Positions 46,200-58,575 of a stretch of 64,000 nt of DNA are shown here, piece after piece; position 1 is the stretch's first letter, and each line of letters starts with the position of its first letter. The notes under the pieces were generated by a model, which saw only the letters and a program-made list of their open reading frames with translations, did no database searches and had not been told where the DNA came from. The DNA lies in the NCBI GenBank assembly GCA_007258455.2, contig VDFB02344245.1, forward strand, positions 49,267-113,266. Direction: 5' to 3'. This DNA comes from Sequoia sempervirens (taxonomy: Eukaryota > Streptophyta > Pinopsida > Cupressales > Cupressaceae). Both the position numbers and the translations under genes were made by a program.

Positions 46200-46800
46200 C
46201 ACACCATTTACCATTTTTCTTGTGAACAATAACCAATGGAGAAACCCACTGACTATCTAATATTGGGTAAATGAACCCTACTTTTAGCAACTTTTCTATT
46301 TCTTGTTTAACAATATCACGAAGAACAAGATTGATTTTCCCTTCACCTTGTCTACATCTTCAATGTAAATGTGATGACTACAAATTGAAGGATGAATTCC
46401 TCTCATATTTGTATACTCCCAAGCAAATGCTTTAATATGTTTTTCTAAAGTTTCCTACAAAAAAATTCTTGTGTTGGGGATAAAGATGAATTAATATTGA
46501 GAGGTTTATCCCTAGTTATTGTAATTTATTTAGTGTCATTTTCAAAATCAAGGGAATTTTCAACAATTGTATTTAGAGGACAAGAGTGTTGTTGATGCAA
46601 TGTTGCTTGATAGTTTCCTTTCTCAATTTGATTAATGTCTTCAGAAGTAAACTCTTTTTGTTCACATTCATTAACATGTTCAACCAAGGTAACCATAGCT
46701 AACTCTACAATGCCATCACCCTCTAATTATATATCTTCATCAACCCAAAGTTGAGTGTTTGGTTGAATTGATGGTTGTTTTGGTGGATAGAGTGACAATT
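46200..46800 (-). pseudogene. Athila/Tat-like gypsy RT, N-terminal segment
   Basis: The minus strand encodes GEGKINLVLRDIVKQEIEKL, LKVGFIYPILDSQWVSPLVI and VHKKNGKWC, the RT fingers. The sequence is then cut by the chromovirus at 46199. The next residues (VCMDNRELNK) occur at 34553. The upstream part of this segment (46350-46800) is stop-ridden linker. Confidence 0.85.
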
Positions 46801-46810
46801 ATTTTTGTTT

Positions 46811-47437
46811 CTAACCATTTGAAATTATCATACTTCTAGATCTACAATCTATTAAGGAGGCAACAGTAGCCAACCATGGTCCGCCCAAGACAATTGGATA
46901 ACTAGAATCTTTCTTTATGGCTTTGAGAATCAAAAAGTACACTGGATAATCCCATGTGTCAATGGTGACCATGATTTCTTCTATCATACCTTCTATTTTG
47001 GTAGTATATTGGTCAGCCAACTGTAAAACAATTGTTGTTGGCTGAATAGTTGTCATTCCTAACAGTTCAATAGTATCAGATGTGATAATGTTTATGGCGG
47101 CTCCCAAATCAATTAAAAAACTGGATATCTCTATTCCATTAATACTCAAGGTTATTATTGGACCACTAGGATCATTATATTTTTGGAGAAGCAATCTTCC
47201 TAATAACACATCAGTGAGTTTTTTCCCTATTTGTATTATGGGAGGTAATTTCTTCTTCCTCCTTGGAGTTTTCATGCAAAGGAGCTTTACCAACTGATTT
47301 ATCTTTGGTATGTCTTTAATGGCTTGTAACAATGGTATTTCAATGTTAATCTTCTTCAACTCATGAAAAAGTTGAGAATCAACAACATTCGTGTAACTGG
47401 GTTGGGAGATTTTAGGAGTAACTTTTTTTCCCTTCAA
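46811..47437 (-). pseudogene. Athila/Tat-like gypsy protease
   Basis: The 208-codon frame has the protease active site FLIDLGAAINIIT (DLGA, the variant common in Athila/Tat elements rather than DTGA/DSGA) and the later IVLGGPWLATVASLIDCRS block. An upstream LPPIIQIGKKLTDVLLGRLL motif is usual between Gag and protease in this group. It is not interrupted over 208 codons. Confidence 0.88.
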
Positions 47438-47455
47438 TCTCTTAGGGTAAGGTGC

Positions 47456-48424
47456 CTAATTGACTTTTTGTTTATCATCAGAGTTTTTTTGTTCTTTTGA
47501 ATTCTCATTTTCTTTCCTATCTTTTTGGACTTCCTCAATTAGTGTAGATTGAACATTTTGATTTCTTAATTGAATATCATTAGCATCAATCACATTCAAA
47601 TTAGGGGAATTTGCATCATTATAGGTATTTCTTTGATTTGCAACTAGTTGGGTTGGCAATTGATTTTGGTTTACCTATTCATTAGTAGGATTAGGGGCAT
47701 TGATTGCTAGAGGTGTCTATGCCCAAGGATGTTTTTGCCCCTAATTTTTCCATGGTTGAAACTGTGTCTAGTTTTGTTGCCATGATGGCTAATTTGACTA
47801 TCATTGTGGCTATTGATTAGCTTTCCATTATGAATGGTTCCACTAAGGATTCATCCATTTAGGTTGACCCCAATATGTAGGTGGTGGTTGTGGTTGATAT
47901 GGAGGGATCCATTGATTCTGGTTTTTCCAAGGGTTTTGATTCCAGTTAGATGTAGAACCATATTGCCTTTGATTAAAATTATACCCTATTTTTTTAGGTA
48001 TCTAGCTAACATAATTAAGCTCTTACTCTACCATAGGTGGTTTCTTCAGATTGCTCTTAATCCCAGCCAAAAGATTACAGGAACTTGTTGAGTGTTGTTT
48101 CTCACAAATCTCATAGATATCAACTTGATTCAATGGAAACTCTCTTAAAAGATGTTTCCCTCTACACTTGGAACAATAAATAGACAAAGGTTCAGTATTT
48201 TTTTTATCTCCTTGCATGTTGAGATGAAGAAGTAAATCAGTTTTCATGTTTGCTAATTCCTCCATTAATTCTGACATATCAATAGTATGAGCCTTGTTTC
48301 TTCGGGAGTTTCTAGTCCCTACTCCAGTCCTTGAGTAGTTTCTACATATTTCATCACTATCATCTAAGGAAAGCTTATTAATATCTCCTTTCCCCATAAG
48401 ATTGAAAGACTCTAGATTCATCAT
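47456..48424 (-). pseudogene. Athila/Tat-like gypsy Gag C-terminal region
   Basis: After the capsid, one frame (48023-48424) carries MEELANMKTDLLLHLNMQGD and a degenerate zinc-binding segment, YCSKCRGKHLLREFP...CEKQHSTSSC, with a missing Cys. A Gln/Asn/Trp-rich linker and a polar segment (47456-47659) follow. Stops separate the pieces. Confidence 0.78.
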
Positions 48425-49008
48425 CCATTCCTCTTAGAAAAAAATATTTTACTAATTTCACCATCCAACCCATTAGTACACCTCTGGTGAACAAATTGAA
48501 ATCTATCATTGTAATCCTCCAAAATTTCGTCCTCCATCTTTTTTATTCGAAACAATTCCTCCTTCCCATCCCTCACTCGACAGTAATCTTGGTACTTATA
48601 CAAGAACTCAGTTTCCATTTGTTTCCAAGTTGCAATTGTTCCTGGTCTTAAACCCATGAACCATCGTAAAGTTGACTCTTTCAAGGTAGAAGGAAATAAT
48701 TTCAACTTCTGGCTATCATTTATATAATCATAGGTCTGGCATAAAACTTTGAACTCAAAAAGGAATTGATCAAGATCCTCTAAAGCTTTTCCCCTAAAGG
48801 CAAGAAAAATCGACGGTGAAATATTCGTCATAGGAGGTTCATCAATCTGTCTTTCAAGATTAATAGGATAAGAAAAGGTCCTATTTGCTAGTGGATGTAC
48901 TAGTTGGCCACCCTTCCTGAAATGGATCTCTATTCTTTTCTTGATTTTTGATCTGATTTTGTTGAATGTCTTGTTCTTGATTGAAATCAATATTTCTTCG
49001 AAAATCAA
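48421..49008 (-). pseudogene. Athila/Tat-like gypsy Gag capsid
   Basis: The 195-codon frame has the retrotrans_gag core: IFLAFRGKALEDLDQFLFEF, LFPSTLKESTLRWFMGLRPG, TWKQMETEFLYKYQDYCRVR and EDYNDRFQFVHQRC. It lies about 110 bp downstream of the PBS. A stop ends it at RNG, and the C-terminal region continues in another frame. Confidence 0.88.
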
Positions 49009-49115
49009 TGTTGCATGGAAGAAACCTCCCTAGATGGTCTTTATTTCATCTCATACACAATTTAAATCTATCTTCCATATCAGCACTAAGGCTTCATACT
49101 TAATAGCTAGATCTT

Positions 49116-49137
49116 TTAATCCCCAGAAACGACACCA
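49116..49137 (-). other. PBS of the Athila/Tat-like element
   Basis: The minus strand reads TGGTGTCGTTTCTGGGGATT. This is close to the TGGCGCCGTTGCCGGGGA-type PBS of Athila/Tat elements (tRNA-Asp), with several C-to-T type differences. It lies 4 bp after the CCCATCA end of the LTR. Confidence 0.75.
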
Positions 49138-49141
49138 AAAA

Positions 49142-50221
49142 TGATGGGCAAGGTCGTTGATGCCACAACTTGCATCATTTAGTCAATTAATTATCGAACC
49201 AGGCATGCCTTAGAGCTATATGTGATAAGGATGTTTGTCACATATTTTTGGGAGTAGCTTTGCATTGTAAGTAGTGATTTCTAGTTTCAGTTTGGCTCCT
49301 TCAAGAGCTTTTAGGAGCTTTCAGGAGCTCTTAGGAGCTGAACCTTAACGACTAATTCCTAAGGATTAATTCTATCTTATTTCCTAATTTAAAGTTCTTT
49401 TGACTTATTTCTGACTTCACTTGACTTGATTTAGACTGATACATGGAAAAGACTAAAATTTAACTTAATTCTTAATCTAGAATTTGAAATCCAAATGTAA
49501 TTCTAATTTACTTCAAATGAAATCTATTTTAAGATCTACTGGAAAATAAATGTTATTTTTAAAGAACATAAATAAATTGTAGGGAAATAATTATTAACTT
49601 AGAAAACATAAATACTAATTTCTATGAATAGATTCCAAACAAGTTTTAGTTTCATCTCTCCATAAGTTTCCATCATTTCTTCCATTAAGCCTAACAGATA
49701 ATTATCAAACTTAATTTCTACAAACAACATCTAAATCTTGATTAACTCAATAAACTTTATAACAAATCTAATAAACCATTCTAATCATGATGAACTTAGC
49801 TTAAAAATGATTAAACACAGTTGCTGAAAATGATTCAAACAAAATTAACATTCCAAATTTAATATCGAATCAACATAAATAAAATAACTTAGAGAAATAC
49901 CGCACAAGGTCAATTCCTTTGGTTGGGTGGGCCCTGCTCTTCCTATGGTGAGACCTCTAACATATTGATTAAAGTTAACTTCTTATTTTCATTCAAATTG
50001 ATCAAAATAGGGACGTAAAATAGAGTAGTGCAGCCATAACAAAATTCTAGTCAAAAATTATCTAACCCAAGCTTTCTAAAATCTAAAGATGGATATTTAT
50101 AACTATATCCTTATTGGATTCAAAAGATGGCATTAACTGCCAAGATACAAGGTGTATAACCTAAAGACTAAAACAAATAAAAAATAGAATTGAAAATAGA
50201 TAGAGGGAAAATCCCAAATCA
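49142..50221 (-). repeat. 5' LTR of the Athila/Tat-like element (~1.08 kb)
   Basis: This region is bounded on the minus strand by TGATTTGGGATTTTCC (start, 50221) and CCCATCA (end, 49142), just before the PBS. A TTATAAATA box lies near 50097-50105. No 3' LTR partner was found in the window, so the 50221 edge is inferred from its TG and the change to LINE-like sequence beyond. Confidence 0.6.
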
Positions 50222-52010
50222 ATGTTGGGACGAGAAGTTCCTAAATCGACTAAGAGGAGCTTATTTGAAACTTCAATGATTCATCATCCAACTGAAGCAA
50301 TCAGTGGCGTGATTGTCTTTATGTGGTTAAATAGGGAGTGTAAATTTATCTTTGAACTAAAATGCAAAGTTATTGAATGGCAGATGCTAACCGTGAAAAT
50401 GCGCCCCATGCAAACGCTTCATGTGGTCATGCGGGAGGCATTAATTTGGTAGATCCTGCAAAAGGAGACCCTCTCATGGATGCCCACATAGGTTGCAAGG
50501 GTGTTGATGGTTGTGTCCTTGGAAGAGGCAGGTCTGTGATGGAGAAGGATGACAAACACTTTAAATGGGATGGCTCTATTGCTAAGGCAACAACACAGAG
50601 GTTTCAACATGGGAGAATGTTGAATGGATCTTTCATCCCTATTGCAAATGCAATCTCTCTTGATTTGAAAGCTAAGATAGTAGAGGAAATTGATCGTAAT
50701 GCTTATATTCTCTCATTACACGAGGTGATTTGTTAGTTTAAGAGTTTTTGGCCTAGCCTCCCTCAACTGTACTCTTGGATCTCAAAAGAGTGGGGACCTT
50801 TAATTACTGGTAAAGTCCATATTTTCCCCATGGCCAAGGGGTTTTTTGTTGCTAAATTTGACAATGCTCAGGATAGAAATAAAATTTTATGTCATCATTT
50901 TTTAACTGGGAGGACATATTCATGTTGATGATTAAGCCTTGGCATGCTAATTTCAACCCTTCTAAGACTTTCAATAAGATCCAAATTTGGGTTAGGCTTC
51001 CTAATCTTCCACTCCATTTATGGGTTGATCCTCTTTTAGAGGAAGTGGGTGAGGCTCTTGGAGATTTTTTGCTGGTGGATGATGAATCCTCTGATATTTT
51101 TCATTCCACCTTTGCCCACATATTGGTTGAAATGGATGTTTCAAAAGGGTTGCCTATTGAGATTTTGCTTAAATCTTCTAAGGGTTTTTGGGTCAAACCT
51201 TTGGACTATGAAGGGATTCCCTTTCGATGTAGAAGATGCTTTAAAATAGGTCATGTTGTTGCACAATGTGGATTTGAGAAAAAGGAAATGATGGCTACAT
51301 GGTGGAAAGATGCTTCTCAATAACATTGTATAGTTGAGAAGAAATCTGAGCAACATAGGAGTTTTACTAAAGTGGTTGCTTTGGAATCACAGGGTCTTGG
51401 GGCATCCTCTCTAGATGTCTCAAATGGTGGGGTTGCTGATGTACAAGATTACCATGTTGAAACCCCAAAAGAGAGAGATTGGGCCTGTGGTTGCTACTTC
51501 TGGTGATAGCACTTCGGCTATCACTTCTGGTGGATCTCCTGATAAGGTAACATTTACAGGGAGGAATATTAAAGTAATCTCTAAAATAGTGGTTGTAGGC
51601 TTTCTTTTTTAGGATAATGGTGTGTTGACTTGGCATGATAAGGTAGTGCAAGTGGAAGATGGTTGGATTACTATAAAGGGCAAGACAAAAACTTCTTTTA
51701 AGCCTTCTTTTGACATGACTCTTCGCTCCCACAAGAGTAGCTCTAAATGTAAATCTTGATGGTTCTTGGTTGGGGGCTAGTTTTTGGCTAGTTGCAGGTT
51801 GTTTCTCTTGCAACTTTGTTTTTGGTTGTAGTTCTTTGGCTTCAATTGCCTCTTTTGTCCTTGGTTGTCTATGCTTTCATGGTATAATTTTTGTTACGAC
51901 AATTTTCTATTTGAGGGTTCCAGATCCATTCAAAATCTATTTGTAAAGGGTTTTGAGTCCCTTCAAAACCTGTTTGTTCCTTAATAAAAAAACTTTATCT
52001 TTGAATTAAG
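50222..52010 (+). mobile_element. LINE ORF1-like unit (DUF4283 + zinc knuckle) with A-rich 3' end
   Basis: The unit has a leader, a DUF4283-type ORF with knuckle, and a tail ending GTTCCTTAATAAAAAAAC at about 51980-51997. There is no endonuclease or RT ORF2 between them. The tail (repeated GTTTTGAGTCCCTTCAAAACCTG motif) resembles plant L1 3' ends. It could be an internally deleted L1 or an ORF1-only derivative. I saw no convincing target duplication. Confidence 0.6.
50377..51323 (+). pseudogene. DUF4283 / zinc-knuckle protein (L1 ORF1-like)
   Basis: Reading starts at MADANRENAPHANASCGHAGG and is open to a TAG at 50734-50736. It continues through ISKEWGPLITGKVHIFPMAK and GFFVAKFDNAQDRNKIL, then in an open frame at 50889-51323 through IQIWVRLPNLPLHLW and GEALGDFLLVDDES. 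It ends in a CCHC knuckle, CRRCFKIGHVVAQC. This is the layout of plant L1 ORF1 RNA-binding proteins. At least one stop and one frame change interrupt it. Confidence 0.8.
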
Positions 52011-55000
52011 TCATCAATCATCACTCTTAAATACCCTGAATAAGATCCTTAAGAATACGATACCAATTATGACAATAAAAGATTATAACTTATAAGAACT
52101 TATAAAAAGAAACAATAGGATCAAGAGACCAAAGATAGCACAAAAGAGAGAGAGAATATGATGATTGTATTCTCAATATGCATGAAGATGCTCAATTACA
52201 AGTATGTACAAGGCTTGCTTATAAAGGCAAGCTAGGACATGATGAAGGGCCATGAATGAGACAAGTGTCTCAATCATGCATAGGGTAGGTAGAAAGAAAT
52301 AATAGATAATTCTCTGAAAGGTGTATCACCCACCTAAAGTGGAATTATCATGCCACGATAGGTGGAGATAAAAAGGTGATAACTAGATCACACCACAAAG
52401 AGTGTTATTTCTCCTACACACACTTTCGTAAGTGTCCTAATCACATCTCTTAATGTATGCACAAATCTAGATGCAAGATGCAAATAACTAGGTGTCACAA
52501 GTGCAAACTACAATGATATGCATTCCTTAAGTAAGCTTAAGTGTAATAATTAAAATACTTATTTACACCAACAACTCCCCTTAAGTGCAACTGGGGGAAT
52601 GAAGAATCAAGCTAACCATGCAAGATAAGATGCAAGATGGGTCCTGGAAACTGGGCCATGTTAGGTACCCATGTACAAATGCAATGCAATCTCTCACAAG
52701 CAAGGAAAGGGAGAAAACCTTATGAGAAAACCCCCCCCTCGAAAGAGAGAAGAAAACAAATAAATATACAAATGGAGGATAAAACCCCAAGATGAGGAAA
52801 AATTTTCCCCCATGAAAGAGAATAGAGAAGTCAAGTGACTCCCTCTGACACATCCCTCACCCCTTGTGTCACCAAAAAATGTATAGTTGACATTTTTATG
52901 CTCACGTGGGTCTTTCTAATGGGCTCTGGCTTGATTTTTCCTAGGTAAAATGTTGTAATGTGGTCAAAACATTCACATTAGTGCTTAAACATTCAAATTA
53001 TGATGTCTTGTGAAGGTGTTGTGAAGTGTTGTAAAACATTTCTACACTTTTTTAGACTTTATTCATTACAACTCACCTAAAACTCACCTTTTTTATCATC
53101 TATTAAATCCTATTATGAAGTGTTGTATAATCTTGTAACAAGATTTCATGTGTTTGTAAGCTTCATTTCACTAATTCAACCCTTTCTCATGTCTAAATGA
53201 CCCCTTAATACACTTTTTCAGTCATTTTCAAGTGTGTTGTTAAGGATATTCCCATTGGACAACTTTTAATGTCCCAAAATTCCCAACACCTACTTAATTT
53301 TCTTAAGTGAGACTAAGTCGCCAATAGGGGCAACTTAGTCCTTTTTGACACAAAACTCAAAATAATTTTAAATTTCTAGCGGGATTTTGTTCACCAACCC
53401 TTGAGGTCAGCCTGTGATGTGTTAATTTTGGGAAATTTTAGTAAAATCAAGTATAAATAAGGGTTTTTCACCTCATTTTACATCTCCTACAATCATCTAT
53501 CTCTAAATCACATACAATCTCTTGCACTCATTAAGCACTCAAGCAAATAAAGCATTATCAAGTCAAGCTATTGGAGTTCTTTATTGCACATCTTCAAATT
53601 TTAGCTTCAATGGTGTGGTAAGTCTATGACATTTTTGTTTGCATGTTATCTATTTATCACTCTCTTTTCATCCCATTTCATTGTTTAGGGTTTGATTACC
53701 AAAGTGGGGTTTAACCAAGGAAAACCCCTATTCTCTAACCCTCAACCATTTCCCCCCTTTTGTATGTGACTTTTGTGTGCATATTTGTCAAGCAAAAGGT
53801 GTTGAAAAGTGATAAAAAAGTCTACAAAGTCAATCAAGTCAACATCACCTTATTTCAAGCTTGGAGAGACTGTCTACCTCATTTTCTATAGAATCAAGTA
53901 TAGACACTTGTCAGAAAAGAAGTGCAGACTTGAGACTACAAGATTTTGTCCTGAATTTTCCAAAATCTATAGGAGGACTAAGTCACCACCAGGGGAAAAT
54001 TAGTCCCACTTCCAGGCCTGGAAACTGATTTTGACATTTATGGATACCCATTTGATAGATTCTCATTCTGATAAAGTTTCCCAAAATTGGGACTAAGTCA
54101 CCCAGACTGGCCTAAGTGTCCTGGTCAACATTCTAGTTAATTTTTTAGGATTCTAGAATCTTCCAACATCAAACTTTTGATTCTAGGTGCATCTCTTTCA
54201 TTATGTTCTACCATTTTAGTATTTAGTTACATTCTTAGGTATTTCTGCATATCATATTGTGTTTTCCAACACTTCACATTTTCATAGTTTTGCATCATTA
54301 GATCACTTCAATTTCATATCAGAGCATTAGGACATATTATTTAGGAATAATATATCTCATTAACATAGACTTTGAGTGTAAAACCTTGCATTTTGGTCCC
54401 CCATCCAATCCCCTTTCTCCTTTTAGGTGAAAAAACCTAGGAGGAGTGAAGTATTGTGAGGGATCAAACCAAAATCACTATTTACATTTTGGTAAACTTG
54501 ACTCTTGAACATTATTCCTTTTTTTATTTTAAATTTCATCCTAAATTTCACTTGCATTGCATCTTGCATTGGTTAAAGTGCATCCTAGAATTTTCAATTG
54601 CATTGCATCTTGCATTGGTTAAAGTACATATTTTGATACAATTTTGGAGAGAGTTGAATTCTTCCTTTAAGATAATCAATAGGGTACAAGTAAAATTTTC
54701 CTGCAGGAAAACAATATTAGATTTAACAAGTAAATCCATTTGCATTATTCATTTAAAGAACCATAAATCCACAAGTCTCTACACATGAACTGAAAATAAT
54801 AAATCTACAAATCAAACCCCTAAAAAAATCTAATTATATGTAGCCACTACACTGTTGTCATTTGATAGCCCAAAAGTGAAAATATGTGATCCTAAAAAAC
54901 TTTTACAAATATTTTCTTTCATATGAACTTACTACTCAAGTTGGGCTGCAAATTGTGCAACTTTAAGTTGGCATTGGTTAGCTATACTAGTAACTTCTTC

Positions 55001-56230
55001 ACCTTAATAGAGGTCTGCAACTCACTCAAACTATTCCAAAGCCAGTACCAAATTTTCTTCAACTTCATATATTTCACCGAATTCCTATAGAAAACAATAT
55101 TTTGAATTTCAATAAAAATCCCTAGCTAATACAAATAGGTAAATTTACTCATATCCTGATCATAATAAAGATATTCACAAAATAACCATACAGCTTCTGC
55201 AATGAATGCCTTGTACATTACATCCAATGAAGAAATTTGTAGTCTTAACAACATATCAAAAGATATTATCATGAGAATAAGAATCCTTACACTAGTTCAA
55301 AGTCAAACTTTGACAACCTCAAAAGATTAGGTCATCCCACGCCCAATTCAAACATTGAATTACCTTGCAGTGTTTTGCAACCATCGACAATCTTCTTATC
55401 TCCAAGAAGAGATTAATAGCCAAACCTAAGCACCTAACAACCTCTGCACAACATTAATTAGTAAATCAAGACCACTTCCTATCCAACAATAATAAATGAC
55501 ACCCAGCCTTCTCTCATTCTAATATAACCTAAAGAGAAATTACCACACAACAAGAGAGAAATTTAGACTAATATAATAACAAAATAACACAAAGGAGATG
55601 AAGACACTGGATTGTAGACTAAAGGAAAATATGAAATATAATTCTTCTCTCTACAATCCATTCAGCCTAATATAAGAGATTATACACGGCAACATGTTTT
55701 TGATGGAAATGAACAGTAGTTTTCTCAATTAATGAATTTGACAATCAAGAACCTTCAATTAGAAGTAAAATAACTCCAATTTCTCACATATAAGCTACAC
55801 GATGATGAGTCAAAACTCTAATATTATATTAGAGTCTAGGAGCTTGGTCTATTATGGACAAAAGTTACATATTGCACTTTTATTTGCAGTCAAGGAAAGA
55901 AAGCTCAAGAAAATGCAAATAAAGAAGTCTCCTCACCACTTCAAAATTCGGACATCTCAGCATCATTATAAGGAAGATAAGGAGCCGGCTGAATCTTCAC
56001 CATCCATACATTTTTCTGCCTTTGATTAATCGACCTTGTTGCCCACAAATCCAAATCCATTAATTCAAGCTCAAGATTTATGATAGAAGTCATACCTGTG
56101 ATTTTTAAGATTAAAATTATGAGAGAAAATAAACCACAATTTAACTATAAAAAAGATGTTTACTGAAATAATACCAAAATGTAATATTTACTAATATCAA
56201 AATGTAATATTGACTAATATCAAAATGTAA
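52011..56230. other. Long stretch without a recognised gene
   Basis: No frame above 110 codons and no domain is recognised. At 54545-54640 a ~50-bp tandem duplication is built on TTGCATTGCATCTTGCATTGG. At 52560-52860 there is a PPT-like 'ctgggggaatgaagaatcaag' context and a C-rich stretch. The region could hold an old LTR element, but I could not define ends. Confidence 0.45.
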
Positions 56231-56232
56231 TA

Positions 56233-56410
56233 GGTAGGTCCCGATTAGTTAGGTGTCCCTATCACAGCTGTACCATCATGGTTCATTTCTAATTGCTCCC
56301 GTGGTACGGTTAAATTGTCCGGCAATCGCCACTTAAAGTTTTAGGCGGTGGGGGTTATAGGGGGGGCCTGCAGCACCATCTCCTCGTTAAAAAATAAAAT
56401 AAAAATCAAA
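56233..56410 (+). mobile_element. SINE candidate
   Basis: A GC-rich ~150-bp island in AT-rich DNA begins GGTAGGTCCCGATTAGTTAGG. It contains a box-B-like GGTTCATTTC (56280-56289), expected about 40-50 nt from the start of a tRNA-derived SINE. It ends in an A-rich tail (AAAAAATAAAATAAAAATC). Similar ATCAAAATGTAAT/ATCAAATGTAAT strings flank it. Box A is not clear. Confidence 0.45.
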
Positions 56411-58040
56411 ATCAAATGTAATATTTACCGTCATACATTAAATTTATAAAATAAGTCTAATTCCAACTTACAACATGTTTACAGATCCGCAAGAAAATAC
56501 CAATAACCTGTTTCATGACAAGTGTGACAATGTGCTGCAACATTTCTACTTGCAGGTGCATAAGCATAAGTGTAGATACCTCTAAGATACAGAAAATAAA
56601 AGAATACATAGAATTATTCATCACATAGCATGATAGACCCATAGTCATAAGCTATTTGGCATGTCATAGAAGAGAAACTCATTACAATTGGCTAGTGGAC
56701 TTACATCCACAACTTGCAAACTTTCCACAGTCAACCCCAAATACAAAATTTATCATCTCAAATTTGTCTTTTCTAGACTTCATCCCTGTGCAACATGATA
56801 ACAAGTAGGTCAAGCATTGACCATGGAATTGATTCTTTGAAGGAGGTCTGTTGATGGCTCTGTTTTAATGCCTTCATCAGGAAGGCTAGCTAATTTTATG
56901 ACCATCTTATGCATTAAGTGCTTTAGTGCATAACCATTGTTAACAAGGCAAGAGAAGATTCTCATCTTTGGTTTCATGCAAGAGAAAAAGAAGGTATCCT
57001 CCGACAAATTGTGTATTGCTTAGCTACTTTTCTCATTTCCCGACTTCTTTGTGTTAACATCTCTACAAAAAGAAAGAGAAAGAAAAGAAAATTAACGTCT
57101 GCAAATGACAAAAAATGGATCAACAAGACTAGAACATATAGCAGGTATAGTAGCAAAGGACTAAGGCCAAAAAAGAGGCCCTAGACAAAAAGCAAACATA
57201 AACATCATCTACTCTAAAAACAACAAACCCCCATGCAAGGACAATAATATAAGAGGAGAGGGAGGACCCCATAAGATGATAACAGAAAACCATCTAGATG
57301 AGAAAACAAAATCCTCAAGTGTGCATGCTTTGAGATGCATTGGAGGAGGCAAGAAAAATGCCATCATACATAGTGGTAGTACCAATGCAAAGTTTGAGAA
57401 TGCTTTCCAGACATATAGATAGTTGCAGCTGATCTAATAGGCCAATCAATGATCCATTGAATCAAGGAAAGAGACTGACAACTTAACCAGGAAGATACAA
57501 CTAGATTGTCAATTGGTTGGGTCATGTAGCAATGATTATTTAGCACAAAGATCGAAGTATTCCTTGGTAATAACAAAAGAGGTGAAATCAATCCCATAGA
57601 TTACTTAACCAAGTATAAATAGCTCACAATACTCACAATGTAATGACCAATCAGCAAGAAAACTAGGAAGGATACTCCCAACACAGTGCTTTCCCATCTC
57701 CACTGCACAATACACAGACATAAATGTACCACAGTGAAATTGGTAGACTTTGCTTTCTAACACTATGCCTTTGATATGTGCAGTATAACACTTAAAAGAA
57801 AATAATTTCTCGTAGTACATTTCTTATTCACATAATAACCAATGAATGAGGTGCAAAATAAATTACCCTAAAAATGATTGAGTGAGATACTTGAGTGAAT
57901 TGCTAGCTTTGTTACTCTTTAGTAGTGGAATGTACTTAGAAGTGTCCCTAAGAAACGGACATGTATAAACTATGGCCACCTATTCTTAATTTGAACTTCA
58001 TCAAATCATAATGTAATAAAAATTTAATATTTAATATATA
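56411..58040. other. No recognised gene; possible introns and exons of the exonuclease locus
   Basis: The minus-strand frames here (for example 56810-57007, 57605-57820) match nothing I recognise. The remaining exonuclease exons (Exo III motif, HDPxEDA) were looked for downstream of 58044 and not found. Confidence 0.4.
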
Positions 58041-58043
58041 TAC

Positions 58044-58250
58044 CTAATAAGATGGGCAGGATATTCCATTGCTAAGTATTGCAAGTCATGATCTAAGCCA
58101 TGTCCTAGAAGAGCCTTGGCTTTTCCCTCTTTGGAATGAATTTGCCAAATTGCTTCTCCATTATATAAAATTTGTTACATTTTTTCTTGTACTTGCTTGA
58201 GTGGCATGGCATCCATGAGATGTTCTGGTTTGATGATAGTGATATCATAT
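58044..58250 (-). pseudogene. REX4/ISG20-like 3'-5' exonuclease, exon with Exo II motif
   Basis: After acceptor TTTGTAG the exon reads YDITIIKPEHLMDAMPLKQV, then a TAA stop (58175-58177), QILYNGEAIWQIHSKEGKAK, and GHGLDHDLQYLAMEYPAHLI. A GTATAT donor follows. GHGLDHDL is the Exo II motif of DEDDh exonucleases of the REXO4/ISG20 family. The frame joins the previous exon in phase (AG|A Arg). The in-frame stop, where the family has Gln or a similar residue, suggests a pseudogene or non-functional allele. Confidence 0.8.
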
Positions 58251-58339
58251 CTACAAATAATATCCACCAATACAAATGATAAATTCATTTATTAATGGTA
58301 GGCTACAACAAAAAGAGTAAGTTGCAAACATTTTATTAC

Positions 58340-58575
58340 CTGTAATCTGTGATTGGAATTGGAGGCTTGACATAGCAATGGAAGACAACATTTTCTTCTT
58401 CATCCACCAAGCAGACTCGTGCACAAAGGTCTAGAGACCCATCTTGACCACCACCCACCATTTCACAGTCCAGCGCAATGGCAGAAATATTACTCTTAAA
58501 GGAACTTTCACCATGAGTTTGCTCCTTTTCTGCTTGGATTCTCTTATGCACAAAGGAAAGCCGTCCCCCATCAAT
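58340..58575 (-). pseudogene. REX4/ISG20-like 3'-5' exonuclease, exon with Exo I motif
   Basis: The exon follows a CATACAG acceptor (exon start about 58575). It encodes FVHKRIQAEKEQTHGE, then IALDCEMVGGGQDGSLDLCA (Exo I with the metal-binding Asp and Glu) and VVFHCYVKPPIPITDYR. It ends at a good donor ACAG|GTAATA. REXO4-type enzymes trim structured RNAs such as pre-rRNA in the nucleus. This exon is itself intact, but the next exon has a stop and the Exo III exon was not found. Confidence 0.85.

Larger units (their letters stand above)
46200..50221 (-). mobile_element. Athila/Tat-like Ty3/gypsy element, 5' part
   Basis: The order LTR, PBS, Gag, protease, RT fingers is continuous on the minus strand. 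It resumes at 34553-34311, then in the RT modules of the array. Integrase and 3' LTR are absent from the window. This element is the oldest layer of the nest: the chromovirus and the 5S-bearing element both sit within its RT. Confidence 0.85.
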
